NCBI RefSeq assembly: GCF_012844345.1
Contig: NZ_CP051625.1
Location: 682,001-746,000 of the forward strand
From: Pseudomonas sp. gcc21
Lineage (GTDB): Bacteria > Pseudomonadota > Gammaproteobacteria > Pseudomonadales > Pseudomonadaceae
Length of the DNA stretch: 64,000 nucleotides
Direction of reading: 5' to 3'
The notes under the pieces were generated by a model. The model worked only from the letters and a program-made list of their open reading frames with translations, did no database searches and had not been told where the DNA came from. Position 1 is the first letter of the stretch. The number at the start of each line of letters is the position of its first letter. Below, piece by piece: positions 27,299 through 37,731 of the stretch. A program made the translations under genes and the position numbers.

Positions 27299-28585
27299 AT
27301 GGCCATGGGTTCAAAACGCGCACTGGTGGTCGACGATTCTCGTTCGGCACGCCTTGTCCTGAAACGACTCCTCGAGCAGCACGGCATCATCGTGGACGAA
27401 GTCGAGTCCGCTGAAGATGCCCTCGAATATCTCATCTACACCAAGCCGCACGCGATTTTCATGGACCACATGATGCCCGGCATGGATGGTCTCGAGGCGG
27501 TCGGAATCATCAAGCGCGACCCCGCCACTGCGTTGATTCCCATCATGATGTACACCTCGAAGGATGGCGAAGAACTGTTCCTTGGTCAGGCCCGGGCGCT
27601 GGGCGCCGTGGGTGTATTACCCAAGGAAGTGAAGCCAGCGGATCTGGAGGTGGTGCTTGGTTCGCTGCGCCTGATTGGCGCTGGGGCAGATGAGGCCGAC
27701 CAGGCGGAAGAGACCGCGGCGGCGCCGCAGCCTTCACGCACACCTCCGGAAATGAATAGCCTGGCGCGCGAGGCGGCGGACGAAGCGATGATCGAGCTAC
27801 TCAAGCCGCAGCTCGAGCAGCAGGTCTCCAGGCTGCACCAAAGCCTGAAGTCGGACCTGCGACGCTTCTTCGATGAAATCCAGACGCCTCCGCTTGAACC
27901 GCCCGTCCAGCGCAGCTGGCCGTCGCTGGTGGGGGGCGTTGTGCTTGGCGCCTTGTTGATGATGTTGACCTACAAGATTCTTTTGGTAGACCCGGATGCT
28001 GCACAGGCCGGACCCGTCGCCGAACTCAGCAAGCCCGCTCCGGAACAGGGCAGCGTTCTGCTGGGTGCCCTGGCTCAACAACGTGGCCGTGCGGAGCACG
28101 AGAAGGAATCGCTGCTTCGCGGGCTCGAATGGGCACTGAACCGCGATGGGCAATATGCGCCGGACGAGCTCCCCTTCAACGACCGGCGTCTCAGCTTTGT
28201 CAGTGAGCTGATACAGATGTTGCACGGTGGCGGTTTCCAGGGCGTTATACATCTGACGGCGCATGTCGGCGATTTCTGTCTGGTACAGGACGACCGCGGC
28301 GAGATGGTCGTTGCGCCGGATGATTTACGGTTAGGGGACTGCGAGCTCTTTGGCGTGGAGGCGGCTCGCTGGGGCCGCAGTACAGATCTTTTCTCTGTGG
28401 GCTTCGCCAACTTTGCCAACCGGGAGCCTCTTGTCGAAGGCAGCCGTATTCGTCTGGTAGCGAAGCCTGCGGAACAACCTGACCCGCTGGTAGAGTATCC
28501 AGAGATGAGCGCTTTCATGCTCGCCGGAGAATGGAATGCGATAGCGCGACAGAATCAGCGAATAGAAGTACGCCTCGAGCCATAG
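27299..28585 (+). CDS. Receiver-domain protein with membrane helix and extra C-terminal domain
   Basis: About 428 residues from MAMGSKRALVV; an ATG at 27278 would add seven. The receiver (residues 5-125) is close to the 24837 protein, with VVDDSRSAR, FMDHMMPGMDG as phosphoacceptor region, MMYTSKDG and LPKE. A linker and helical region follow, then a hydrophobic helix near residues 205-225 (WPSLVGGVVLGALLMMLTYK). About 200 more residues are absent from the paralogue. This last region (SFVSELIQMLHGGGFQGVIH and following) resembles no family I can name and contains two Cys. An envelope-facing sensory or assembly role is inferred. Confidence 0.78.
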   Translation: MAMGSKRALVVDDSRSARLVLKRLLEQHGIIVDEVESAEDALEYLIYTKPHAIFMDHMMPGMDGLEAVGIIKRDPATALIPIMMYTSKDGEELFLGQARALGAVGVLPKEVKPADLEVVLGSLRLIGAGADEADQAEETAAAPQPSRTPPEMNSLAREAADEAMIELLKPQLEQQVSRLHQSLKSDLRRFFDEIQTPPLEPPVQRSWPSLVGGVVLGALLMMLTYKILLVDPDAAQAGPVAELSKPAPEQGSVLLGALAQQRGRAEHEKESLLRGLEWALNRDGQYAPDELPFNDRRLSFVSELIQMLHGGGFQGVIHLTAHVGDFCLVQDDRGEMVVAPDDLRLGDCELFGVEAARWGRSTDLFSVGFANFANREPLVEGSRIRLVAKPAEQPDPLVEYPEMSAFMLAGEWNAIARQNQRIEVRLEP

Positions 28586-28673
28586 ATCGGGTGCCACCTG
28601 GCTCGACAGTTTTCATCTGGTAACGGATCGGAGCGAAGGTTGCACAGCCATACAACTATTGAGCGGATTGTCG

Positions 28674-30029
28674 TTATCGCCGCCGGGCAGATGCTCGCTT
28701 ACCGGTGGATGACGACGACACGGCAGGTTTAGGCTTATCGCCAGGCTCATTCTCCAGCCAGTCTCCCAGATGAATCCTGCTGTTCCGCGCAGTGACTGGC
28801 GCTGGCTGGGGTGGCTGTATTGTTTGTTTGGGCTTTTTAGGCTTTTTGGGCTTCTTTTTGATCTGCCCACCCGTCGTAGTTACCGGCAGGCGATGATCGG
28901 GTTCGAACTGTGCTTCTTCACGACGCGTCAGGAGTTCACCGATCAACGACTCGATTGCAGCCAGATGCGTCACTTCATCGGCGCTTACTAGCGAGACAGC
29001 CTCTCCTGAAGCGCCTGCGCGTCCGGTCCGGCCAATCCGGTGAACATAGTCTTCGGGAACGATAGGCAGATCGACGTTTACCACCAGCGGCAGATCAGCA
29101 ATATCCAGGCCCCGCGCCGCCACACCGGTTGCCACCAATACCTGAATCTCGCCGGCTTTGAACTCTTCCAGCGCCCGCAGCCTTGTGGGTTGCCGCTTGT
29201 CGCCGTGTATTGCCTCCACACGGGTGCCGGTGGCCCGAATTGCCTGTACCAGACAATCTGCTCCCTTGCGGGTATTCACGAAAGCGAGCACTTGGCCCCA
29301 CTCGCGATCTCTCAGCAGATGTAGAAACAACTCGGTCTTGCGTTTGCGGTCCACCGGCACAAGCCACTGCTGGACAGTGCTCGCTGCGGCGTTGGGTGTG
29401 CTGACAGCGATACGCAGCGGATCCTTGGAGATCTGTGCGGCCAGCTGTTCAAGCCGCGCAGTAAACGTGGCGGAAAATAACACGGTCTGGCGTTGCCTCG
29501 GCAGAATTGCGATCAGAGCGTCCAGTTCGTCGGCGAACCCGAGATCCAGCATGCGATCAGCCTCATCCACTACCAGAACCTGCAATTGGCTCATGCGAAT
29601 CGCATTTTGACGGTGTAGATCGAGCAAGCGGCCAGGTGTGGCTATCAATACATCTACGCCTCTGCGCAGGGCCATCATCTGGGGGTTGATAGAGACGCCG
29701 CCGTATGCGGCGAGCGTGCGCAGCGGTAGATCTTGACCGTAGGTCTTCACGCTCTGGTGTACCTGCTCGGCCAGTTCACGAGTAGGGACGAGGATCAAGC
29801 TGCGCACTGAATTAGCGCGCACCGGCGCACCGGCCGTCATAAGCAGTTGCAAGAGAGGTAGTGCAAAACCGGCCGTTTTGCCCGTTCCGGTTTGCGCCGT
29901 AGCGATCAGGTCCCGACGCTGCAGCATCGCAGGGATACTCTGCAGCTGCAGAGGCGTCGGGGTCTGGTAGTTCAGGCTGGCCAGTGTTTTCAGCAAAGGT
30001 TCAAACAGACCAAGCGTGTCGAAAGTCAT
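28674..30029 (-). CDS. DEAD-box ATP-dependent RNA helicase, RhlE-like
   Basis: A 451-residue helicase with all core motifs: Q motif TPTPLQLQSIP, Walker A AQTGTGKT, PTRELAEQ, TPGRLLD, DEAD in VVDEADRMLDLGF, SAT in LFSATFTARL and HRIGRTGRAG. The C terminus is a Lys/Arg/Pro-rich tail (KKKPKKPKKPKQ) and ends KRASARRR, as in RNA-binding tails of RhlE-type proteins. It probably unwinds structured RNA in ribosome assembly or decay. The exact subfamily is not certain. Confidence 0.92.
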   Translation of the reverse strand: MTFDTLGLFEPLLKTLASLNYQTPTPLQLQSIPAMLQRRDLIATAQTGTGKTAGFALPLLQLLMTAGAPVRANSVRSLILVPTRELAEQVHQSVKTYGQDLPLRTLAAYGGVSINPQMMALRRGVDVLIATPGRLLDLHRQNAIRMSQLQVLVVDEADRMLDLGFADELDALIAILPRQRQTVLFSATFTARLEQLAAQISKDPLRIAVSTPNAAASTVQQWLVPVDRKRKTELFLHLLRDREWGQVLAFVNTRKGADCLVQAIRATGTRVEAIHGDKRQPTRLRALEEFKAGEIQVLVATGVAARGLDIADLPLVVNVDLPIVPEDYVHRIGRTGRAGASGEAVSLVSADEVTHLAAIESLIGELLTRREEAQFEPDHRLPVTTTGGQIKKKPKKPKKPKQTIQPPQPAPVTARNSRIHLGDWLENEPGDKPKPAVSSSSTGKRASARRR

Positions 30030-30308
30030 CCGAAAACCTCAGGATCGGGATCAGCTTGCAGTTTACGCTCCCAGGCTTCCCGCAGTCGCCGTTTTCTCCC
30101 CATGGCTCACACTGATCGCTGTGGCACTATGGGCAAAACGATCGAACGCCTTGCCATCGGGGCGAGGCTACCGCTCAAACAGTTATAGACGTGATTTCAA
30201 AAGTTCTTTCCGACAAGGATCGGAAGACCATGGACAGCACGGCACTGCGAGTACGGCTTCGTCATAGAGGCCGGGATTGGTACAGGTTTGCTTGATACTG
30301 GAGCGCGC

Positions 30309-31055
30309 ATGAGTGATACGACATCTCCTCGGTTTGGTTTGATTCTGATTGGCGACGAGCTGCTTAACGGGCGCAAGCAGGATGCTCACCTGCCGGCCAT
30401 GATTCCGCGTTTTGAACAGCGAGGGCTTGAGCTGGCCTGGGTACGTACCATCACTGATGATCCTGAACTGATTACCCGCACGCTGACCGAGACCTTTGCC
30501 AGCGGCGACATCGTGTTCAGTTTTGGTGGTATTGGTGCTACGCCGGATGACCTGACGCGACAATGCGCTGCGGCTGCGCTGGGTCTGGATATCGTATTGC
30601 ATCCTGAAGCGGAGGCCGAGATACGCGCTCAACTGGGTGATCGGCTCAACGCGCATCACCTGCGCATGGGCGAGTACCCGGCGGGCAGTCTGATCATCCC
30701 CAATCCGATCAACCGCATTCCCGGTTTCTCCATACAGCAGCATCATTTTGTGCCGGGCTTTCCGAAAATGGCCTGGCCGATGGTGGAGTGGGTGCTGGAT
30801 CATCATTACGCCGACCTTCAGGCGCCGGGCGTCAGGGTCAGCCAGACGCTGTTGCTCAGCGATACCAGTGAAGGACCGCTGATTCCTGCTATGGAGCGGC
30901 TGCTCAGCGAGTTCCCGGAATTGCGACTGGCCTGCCTGCCCAACGCAGAGGGCAAACGCGAGGTTGAGCTGAGCCTCAAGGGTGAAGCGAGGCGGGTCGC
31001 GCAGGGAATGGATCGTCTTCGCGAACTGCTCGAGGCATCCAGAGCAGCGGAATAA
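30309..31055 (+). CDS. CinA-like molybdopterin-binding domain protein
   Basis: 248 residues from an ATG preceded by GGAG. It begins GLILIGDELLNGRKQDAHLP and contains FSFGGIGATPDDLTRQC, the MoCF/CinA N-terminal fold. The C-terminal nicotinamide-nucleotide amidase domain of full CinA is absent. Standalone proteins of this size are usually annotated as competence/damage-inducible protein A-like and may act on nucleotide derivatives such as ADP-ribose. The activity of this form is inferred. Confidence 0.85.
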   Translation: MSDTTSPRFGLILIGDELLNGRKQDAHLPAMIPRFEQRGLELAWVRTITDDPELITRTLTETFASGDIVFSFGGIGATPDDLTRQCAAAALGLDIVLHPEAEAEIRAQLGDRLNAHHLRMGEYPAGSLIIPNPINRIPGFSIQQHHFVPGFPKMAWPMVEWVLDHHYADLQAPGVRVSQTLLLSDTSEGPLIPAMERLLSEFPELRLACLPNAEGKREVELSLKGEARRVAQGMDRLRELLEASRAAE

Positions 31056-31122
31056 TCACATGCACCGGGCGACTCATCCGGATAGAGTGTGCGCCAAATT
31101 CAACAGATAGAGAGACGAGATC

Positions 31123-31440
31123 ATGACCAGCCAACGTAGCCGCCGCCTCAGAAAAAAGATGCGCGTCGATGAATTTCAGGAACTGGGCTTCAATTTCACC
31201 GCGACGCCTCAACAAGCGCTGACCGACGAACAAGCCGATACGCTGATCGATGCTCTGATCGCGGAAGTCATTGCTCCGCGTGGGCTTGAGTTCGGCGGTT
31301 GGGTTGGCGGTGGATTCGTTTGCAAGGCCGGACGTGGCTCGGCGACCGAGGAAGATCGTGAAGCCGTTGTCAGCTGGTTGCGTCAGCGCCCAGAGATCGA
31401 AACGGCTGAAGCTGAGCCCCTGGTTGACGCCTGGCACTGA
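31123..31440 (+). CDS. yggL: YggL family protein (DUF469)
   Basis: A 105-residue protein with the family pattern RSRRLRKKMRVDEFQELGF, then FTATPQQALTDEQADTLIDA, then FGGWVGGGFVCKAGRGSAT. YggL proteins of gammaproteobacteria bind the 50S ribosomal subunit in Pseudomonas. GAGACGAG precedes the ATG. It is a single-gene unit between cinA-like and lemA. Confidence 0.9.
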   Translation: MTSQRSRRLRKKMRVDEFQELGFNFTATPQQALTDEQADTLIDALIAEVIAPRGLEFGGWVGGGFVCKAGRGSATEEDREAVVSWLRQRPEIETAEAEPLVDAWH

Positions 31441-31526
31441 GGTTGCCCGAACTCGCGCAGCGGCGAGTAGTCTCTGTTAGGGTAGCTCTGAAGATAATTC
31501 TTCGTGATTTAAATCCTGACGGACGG

Positions 31527-32137
31527 ATGACCATGCATATAAAGCGCTATCGGCACACCCTGCAACTGGCTGTCATTATGCTGATGACCTCACTGGTCGC
31601 AGGCTGTGGCATCAACAATATTCCCACCTATGACGAGCAGGTGAAATCGGCCTGGGCGCAGGTGGAAAACCAGTATCAGCGTCGTGCCGACCTGATCCCC
31701 AACCTGGTGGAAACCGTAAAAGGGTTTGCCCGTCAGGAACAGGAAACCCTGACAGCGGTAACCGAAGCGCGGTCCAGGGCGACCTCGATCCAGATCAGCG
31801 CGGACGATCTGGACGACCCGGAAAAAATGCGCGCCTTCGAACAGGCACAATCGCAGCTCACCGGTGCGCTTAGTCGCCTTATGGCTGTGTCCGAGCGCTA
31901 CCCCGATTTGAAGTCCAACCAGAACTTTCTGGCTTTGCAGTCTCAGCTGGAAGGCACCGAAAATCGGATCTCCGTAGCGCGCCGCGATTATGTGAGTGCC
32001 GTACAGCAGTACAACACCGAGATTCGCACCTTCCCGGGACGGCTCTGGCACACCATCATGTATAGCGATATGCCGTTGCGCGAGAATTTCGAAGCGACCA
32101 CCGAGAACGCCGATCAGGCGCCACAAGTGCAATTCGA

Positions 32138-32141
<4 letters not shown>
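31527..32141 (+). CDS. LemA family lipoprotein
   Basis: A 204-residue protein with a signal peptide ending in the lipobox VAGC (about residue 28). LemA signatures follow: YDEQVKSAWAQVENQYQRRA, DLIPNLVETVKGFARQEQET and YNTEIRTFPGRLW. It is a mostly helical, membrane-attached periplasmic protein of unknown activity, regularly encoded with TPM-domain proteins. Its stop overlaps the next start by four bases. Confidence 0.9.
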
Positions 32142-32899
<758 letters not shown>

Positions 32900-32917
32900 T
32901 TCAACGATGGAAACGCG

Positions 32918-33535
32918 ATGACTCTTCTCACCGAAAGTGAACAAAAACAGGTAGCCGATGCGATAGATCGCATTGAACAACATACGGACGCCGAGCTGGT
33001 GACCGTGCTGGCCGGGCAAGCGGATGACTACCGCTATATTCCTCTGCTCTGGGCCAGCCTGCTTGCGCTGCTGGTGCCCGGCACAGTGGTGTTTTTTACA
33101 CAATGGCTGAGCGCTGGCTATCTGTTGTTGGCGCAGTGGGCCGCTTTTATCGTGTTGGCGCTGGTGTTCCGCATACCGGCCATCACCACTCGCTTGATCC
33201 CCTGTGCGGTCCGGCACTGGCGAGCCAGCAATCTGGCACGCCGACAATTCATCGAACAGAATCTGCATCACACCGATGGTGACACCGGCATACTGATTTT
33301 CGTATCCGAGGCAGAGCATTACGTTGAAATCCTGGCTGATCGCGGTATTTCTAGTCAGATCGACGATGCGGTCTGGGAGTCGGTCGTCGCGCGCTTCACA
33401 ACGGATGTTCGTGAAGGCAATGTCCTGCAAGGCTTTCTGCGCTGTATCGAAGCCTGTGGCGAGCAGCTGCAACAGAAGCTGCCAGCGACGCATGAGCGCA
33501 ACCAGCTGCCCAATCGTCTGGTTGTGCTGCACTGA
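32918..33535 (+). CDS. Second TPM-domain membrane protein
   Basis: 205 residues beginning TESEQKQVADAIDRIEQHTDAE, the TPM-domain start. Two hydrophobic helices (about residues 43-65 and 72-95) follow, then the second half of the domain (DTGILIFVSEAEHYVEILAD). It lacks the glycine tail and signal peptide of its neighbour. The gene lies 18 bases downstream of it. The three-gene order lemA-TPM-TPM is common in proteobacteria. Confidence 0.87.
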   Translation: MTLLTESEQKQVADAIDRIEQHTDAELVTVLAGQADDYRYIPLLWASLLALLVPGTVVFFTQWLSAGYLLLAQWAAFIVLALVFRIPAITTRLIPCAVRHWRASNLARRQFIEQNLHHTDGDTGILIFVSEAEHYVEILADRGISSQIDDAVWESVVARFTTDVREGNVLQGFLRCIEACGEQLQQKLPATHERNQLPNRLVVLH

Positions 33536-33575
33536 AACCCAAGCGGAGACCCATCCTGGCTCTTCGCGAAAGGAA

Positions 33576-33608
33576 CCTGGCGTAGCGCAGGCGCGCTACA
33601 CCCCCAGG
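33576..33608. terminator. Stem-loop after the lemA/TPM operon
   Basis: GTAGCGC and GCGCTAC (33582-33588 / 33593-33599) pair around AGGC, extended outside by CCTGG / CCAGG. No T-run follows. It may be a transcription end or a REP-like palindrome; copies elsewhere in the genome would favour the latter. Confidence 0.45.
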
Positions 33609-33730
33609 TAGGCACCCGTCATACTGCGCAGCCTAGTCCTGGCTGCGAATTAGTACCTTCACCGAAACTTCACGAACCAGACATCGACCCTTGCGAGAGT
33701 ATCCTGACATTCATTTCGAAGGAGACTGAC

Positions 33731-35020
33731 ATGCTCGCTCGTTCATTGACTTTTGTGTTGCTGGCGACCGGCGTCATGGCTGCAGGCACAGCCTGCGCCA
33801 ATAACGGCCCTTTACCCGATCGACATACTGATTTCGACGACGGTGGCCGGGGCTCGCACCATAAGGGCAAGGGCGATGAGGCGGTTCACCTCGGTCCGCG
33901 GCCGTTCTGGCTGGTTGACGATATGGACGAGGGTCCGCTGAAGCACAAGCTTCAGGCCTGCCGGTCCGGGCGTATGAAGCCCACCGACTTTTCCATCGGA
34001 CACCGGGGCGCGCCGCTACAGTTTCCCGAGCATACTGTCGAATCCTATGTGGCCGCTGCGCGCATGGGGGCCGGGATACTGGAATGCGATGTGGCCTTCA
34101 CCAAGGACCGTGAGCTGGTGTGCCGGCATGCCCAGAATGACTTGCACACCACTACTAACATCGTTGCCATTCCTGAATTGAATGCCAAGTGCACGCAACC
34201 CTTCGTTCCTGCAGATCCGGCCAGCGGCACGCCAGCTCAGGCCGAATGCCGTACCAGCGACATTACGCTCGAAGAGTTCAAGCGCCTCGAAGGCAAGATG
34301 GATGCTTTCGGTCCCATGGCGACCACGCCGGAGGAATACCTGGGCGGCACTGCGGATTGGCGGACAGATCTGTATGCGGCACGCGGCACCCTGATGACCC
34401 ACAAGGAAAGCATCGAGCTGTTCCGGAAGCTCGGCGTCAAGTTCGCACCCGAGCTGAAAACGCCGGTGGTGGATATGCCCTATGAGGGTGATTACACGCA
34501 GCAGGACTACGCTCGTCAGATGATCGAAGACTATGTCGAAGCCGGCATCGACCCCGATCACGTCTGGCCCCAATCCTTCCTGCTTGATGACGTGCTGTTC
34601 TGGATCAACGAAACGCCGGACTTCGCCCGCCAGGCAGTGTTCCTTGACGAAGCGCCGCATACCGCCGAAACCACTTCGCTGGCCTATATGGAAAGTCTGC
34701 ACGCAAGGGGCGTGCGGATTCTGGCTCCGGCAATATGGAAAATGCTGACGCTGGATGGAGCAGGGGAGATCGTTCCGTCGGAGTATGCGCAGAATGCGCG
34801 TGATGCCAGGCTGGAAATGATCGCCTGGTCGATCGAGCGTAGTGGCCCACTCGCAGAAGGCGGTGGTTGGTATTACCAGGGCATAAACGATGCGATCAAC
34901 AATGATGGTGATATCTATACGGTGATCGATGTGCTCGCGCGGGATGTCGGCGTGATCGGTATATTTTCCGACTGGCCTGCAACGACGACCTACTACGCCA
35001 ACTGCATGGGTTACAGGTAG
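33731..35020 (+). CDS. Secreted glycerophosphodiester phosphodiesterase
   Basis: A 429-residue GDPD-family enzyme with a signal peptide (residues 1-23, a weak lipobox at TAC). Catalytic motifs are [17 protein letters not shown], with the His-Arg and Glu pairs, and [20 protein letters not shown], supplying metal-binding Glu/Asp and the second His. It hydrolyses glycerophosphodiesters to glycerol-3-phosphate and an alcohol outside the cytoplasm, supplying carbon and phosphate. Length is above the 330-350 of GlpQ, with an insertion after residue 140. AAGGAG precedes the ATG. Confidence 0.9.
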   Translation: MLARSLTFVLLATGVMAAGTACANNGPLPDRHTDFDDGGRGSHHKGKGDEAVHLGPRPFWLVDDMDEGPLKHKLQACRSGRMKPTDFSIGHRGAPLQFPEHTVESYVAAARMGAGILECDVAFTKDRELVCRHAQNDLHTTTNIVAIPELNAKCTQPFVPADPASGTPAQAECRTSDITLEEFKRLEGKMDAFGPMATTPEEYLGGTADWRTDLYAARGTLMTHKESIELFRKLGVKFAPELKTPVVDMPYEGDYTQQDYARQMIEDYVEAGIDPDHVWPQSFLLDDVLFWINETPDFARQAVFLDEAPHTAETTSLAYMESLHARGVRILAPAIWKMLTLDGAGEIVPSEYAQNARDARLEMIAWSIERSGPLAEGGGWYYQGINDAINNDGDIYTVIDVLARDVGVIGIFSDWPATTTYYANCMGYR

Positions 35021-35027
35021 GGTGAAC

Positions 35028-35055
35028 GCAGCCGCTGGCTGACACCAGCGGCTGC
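35028..35055 (+). terminator. Stem-loop terminator after the GDPD gene
   Basis: A perfect 11-bp stem, GCAGCCGCTGG / CCAGCGGCTGC, has a 6-base loop and begins 8 bases after the stop codon. It is followed by ATGGTCTTT rather than a strong T-run. Confidence 0.65.
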
Positions 35056-35190
35056 ATGGTCTTTGCCAGCGCTGAACGGTAACGCCGGGATACATTCCGG
35101 GTTCTATCGAATGGGGTTTTACCGGTAAGCTGAACTCAGAACCGTCGCCCACCGGGAGACGGCCCGATTCTGCTCCGTTCACGCTAGCTG

Positions 35191-35892
35191 ATGCCTATGT
35201 CCGACAAATCCTTGCCTGCGCAGTCCGACAAACGCGCCATCGATCAGTTTATAAACCAGGTCCGCACCTTGCCCAAGGACGCTGCGGGACAGCCGAGGTT
35301 GATTTTTGCGCTTGACGCTACCGCCAGCCGCGAAGCGACCTGGGACCAGGCGAGCCACTTGCAAAGTGAACTCTTTCTGGCGACGCGGGATGTCGGCGGG
35401 CTGGCGATACAACTGTGTTATTACCGTGGTTACCGCGAATTCAAATCGACCCGATTCGTCCGCGATACATCCCAATTACTCGGATTGATGAACGGAGTGA
35501 AATGCCTTGGCGGGATCACCCAGATCAGCCGCGTCCTCGCGCACGCGCGCGACGAGACTCGCACCCAGCCGGTAAAGGCCGTTGTCTTCATCGGCGACTG
35601 CTGCGAAGAGTCAATCGATGAGCTCTGTCATACAGCGGGTGAGTTGGGCATGTTGCGCACCCCCGTGTTCATGTTTCAGGAGGGCAGTGACCCGCACGCG
35701 TCGGCCGTTTTCAGGCAGATCAGCAAACTGTCAGGCGGCGCCTACGCTCCCTTCGATCGCAGCAGCCCGCAGTTGCTGAAGGACCTGCTCGGTGCCGTGG
35801 CTGTTTACGCTTCGGGCGGGGTCAAGGCGCTGCGAGATTATTCCCAGCGCAGCTCGAACGAGGTCAAGCGCTTGACCGGGCAGATACGCTGA
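35191..35892 (+). CDS. von Willebrand factor A-like domain protein
   Basis: A 233-residue soluble protein. LIFALDATASREATWDQASH is a VWA-type metal-site motif in which the usual DxSxS reads DATAS. It is followed by strands such as AVVFIGDCCEESIDEL and a C-terminal helix bundle. The ATG at 35197 is an alternative start. Its TGA overlaps the next ATG by one base, so it is made together with a membrane J-domain protein. Its partner or target is unknown. Confidence 0.75.
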   Translation: MPMSDKSLPAQSDKRAIDQFINQVRTLPKDAAGQPRLIFALDATASREATWDQASHLQSELFLATRDVGGLAIQLCYYRGYREFKSTRFVRDTSQLLGLMNGVKCLGGITQISRVLAHARDETRTQPVKAVVFIGDCCEESIDELCHTAGELGMLRTPVFMFQEGSDPHASAVFRQISKLSGGAYAPFDRSSPQLLKDLLGAVAVYASGGVKALRDYSQRSSNEVKRLTGQIR

Positions 35893-36629
35893 TGGTCGCC
35901 TTACTGGTTCTGGTGGCGCTGTTCGGTGCGCTCGGTTGGGCGTGGGTTCGTAGCCAGCCGCCCGCCCAGCGCCCCCGAGCAGCAGCCATGCTGCTGGGGA
36001 CAGGCGGTGTGCTGGTTCTGATTTTTCTCGCGCTTAGCGGTCGTTTCTATCTGGTGTTGGGGTTGCTCGCCGGCCTGCTGCCTTTGGCGCGTCGATTACT
36101 TCCCGGCCTGGTACTGGGGCGTCTATTCCGGGGCGGTATTCCGGGCATGGGTTCACAGACGCAGCCGAAAGCGGGCAACACCTCGAGGGTGGCGACATCG
36201 ATACTGGAAATGACGCTGGATCATGACTCTGGCGACATGTCCGGACGGGTTCTTGCCGGACCGATGAGCGGACGAACACTGGCCGAGCTGGAAGAGGCTG
36301 AATTTATCGACCTGCTGGTTTTTTGCCGGCAAAGCGATGAGGATTCCGCGCGATTGCTGGAAACCTATCTGGACCGACGCTTCGGCGATTCCTGGCGAGA
36401 AGACGACCCCGATGCAACCGGTGAAGGCTCGCAGGCTAGACAAGAAGACAGTGGCCGCTCGCTTTCAGAGCAGGATGCGCTGGAGATTCTGGGATTGGAG
36501 CAGGGCGCAACGCGGGAGGACATCATTCAAGCCCACCGGCTGATGATGCAGAAGATGCATCCTGATCGGGGTGGGAGTACTTATCTTGCAGCGCTGATCA
36601 ATCGTGCCAAGGACGTGCTATTGAAATAA
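35892..36629 (+). CDS. Membrane-anchored J-domain protein
   Basis: A 245-residue protein with two N-terminal hydrophobic helices (about residues 2-18 and 30-65), a middle acidic region (LEMTLDHDSGDMSGRVLAG), and a C-terminal J domain from about residue 190 (ALEILGLEQGATREDIIQAH...). The HPD catalytic triplet is present in MHPDRGGSTYLA. It should stimulate an Hsp70 at the inner membrane. It is coupled to the VWA-like gene and resembles DnaJ-domain proteins of the TIM14/DjlA-like size class. Confidence 0.85.
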   Translation: MVALLVLVALFGALGWAWVRSQPPAQRPRAAAMLLGTGGVLVLIFLALSGRFYLVLGLLAGLLPLARRLLPGLVLGRLFRGGIPGMGSQTQPKAGNTSRVATSILEMTLDHDSGDMSGRVLAGPMSGRTLAELEEAEFIDLLVFCRQSDEDSARLLETYLDRRFGDSWREDDPDATGEGSQARQEDSGRSLSEQDALEILGLEQGATREDIIQAHRLMMQKMHPDRGGSTYLAALINRAKDVLLK

Positions 36630-36644
36630 TGCCGGATACCCGTT

Positions 36645-36672
36645 CCGGTGAAGCGCATCCGCGCTTCACCGG
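36645..36672. terminator. Bidirectional stem-loop between convergent genes
   Basis: A perfect 12-bp stem, CCGGTGAAGCGC / GCGCTTCACCGG, with loop ATCC lies in the 58-base gap between the J-domain gene and the GH5 gene. It is placed to end both transcripts. Confidence 0.75.
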
Positions 36673-36687
36673 GACAGGCAATAGCCG

Positions 36688-37731
36688 TTACGGCGTGGGT
36701 CCGATAACTGAACAGTTACCCTGACCAACATACTTCTTCAGAACCTTCCACTGCGGCTTGTCTGAACCGTCTTTGTTAGGTTCGACCGACAGCTTGTTCT
36801 TGCCCCAGGACGGACCAGCAGCCCAGTACGTCACAGGAATGCAGTTTTTCTGGAGGTAAGCCAGGGTGTTGTCCATCGCCTTCATCCATTTCGGATCACT
36901 TGGCGCACCCAGCTCGCCGATATGCCCACGCTTGTAGTTCTTCTTCAGCCACTTGACGAAGGGTTCTACGCGCTTGACGCCGATCATCGGATCGAGGTTG
37001 GAAGCAGGGCCTTTCTTATAGGTGCCACTGCCGTCGGGATCAAGATAAACGTGGGCAGAGAACACCAGGTTATCAATCGGATCGTCCAGGCTGAGCAACT
37101 TGTCGCCGTGCCAGTTCCAACGTTCAGCACTGGCGTAGGACATGCCTTCGATATAGATCGCGGTTTGGCGATCGTGCTTACGGATACCGTCGATCCCGGC
37201 CTGCGCTGCCTTGGGCCAGTACTTGTCGGCGCTACCGTAGGGCTCGTTCATGATGTCGTAGCCGATCAGCGCGCTGCGGTTACCCCAGCGTTTGGCGATG
37301 CGTTCGTTAAGATCGCGGAAGGCACTGAAGGGCACGGAGCTGGTGCCGATAGCCTTGTCGCGGTAGCGCGCATAGTTGTGCACATCCAGCAGAACATCAA
37401 TGCCACTGGCCGCGGCATCGGTAAACAACTTGTCGATCAGACCCGCATAGCCCGGATCGAAATCCTTGTTCAGTTTGGGCTGCAAGCGTTCCCACTTGAT
37501 GGGGAAGCGAATGGTCTGGATGCCCTTGTCGTTCCATGTCTCGAGCAATTTACGAGAGGGGAAAAAATAGTGAGTGCCTGCCTTGCCTGGCAATGCGCTG
37601 CTGGTGAATTCTGCACCGGCTATGTTCAGTCCAACCAGATCCACAGCGGCTGTAGCCACGCTGGTGGTTGCAAACAGGCCAAAGGTGACGGCTGCGATCC
37701 ATTTGCCGACTGCTTTATGGGTTCTTGCCAT
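36688..37731 (-). CDS. Secreted glycoside hydrolase family 5 (cellulase-like)
   Basis: A 347-residue protein with a signal peptide ending near SVATA (residue 29). The TIM-barrel landmarks of GH5 are visible: VGLNIAGAEF, IRFPIKWERLQP, DVLLDVHNYARY, the acid/base Glu in YDIMNEPYG, SAHVYLD and the nucleophile Glu in GHIGELGAP. It most likely cleaves a beta-1,4-glucan. The start is chosen at MARTHKAV because AGGAGA lies 9-10 bases upstream. No binding module is present. Confidence 0.9.
   Translation of the reverse strand: MARTHKAVGKWIAAVTFGLFATTSVATAAVDLVGLNIAGAEFTSSALPGKAGTHYFFPSRKLLETWNDKGIQTIRFPIKWERLQPKLNKDFDPGYAGLIDKLFTDAAASGIDVLLDVHNYARYRDKAIGTSSVPFSAFRDLNERIAKRWGNRSALIGYDIMNEPYGSADKYWPKAAQAGIDGIRKHDRQTAIYIEGMSYASAERWNWHGDKLLSLDDPIDNLVFSAHVYLDPDGSGTYKKGPASNLDPMIGVKRVEPFVKWLKKNYKRGHIGELGAPSDPKWMKAMDNTLAYLQKNCIPVTYWAAGPSWGKNKLSVEPNKDGSDKPQWKVLKKYVGQGNCSVIGPTP

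Noticed and set aside
34016..35182. A 388-codon minus-strand open frame
   Set aside because: It is antisense to the GDPD gene, whose catalytic motifs and ribosome binding site are clear.
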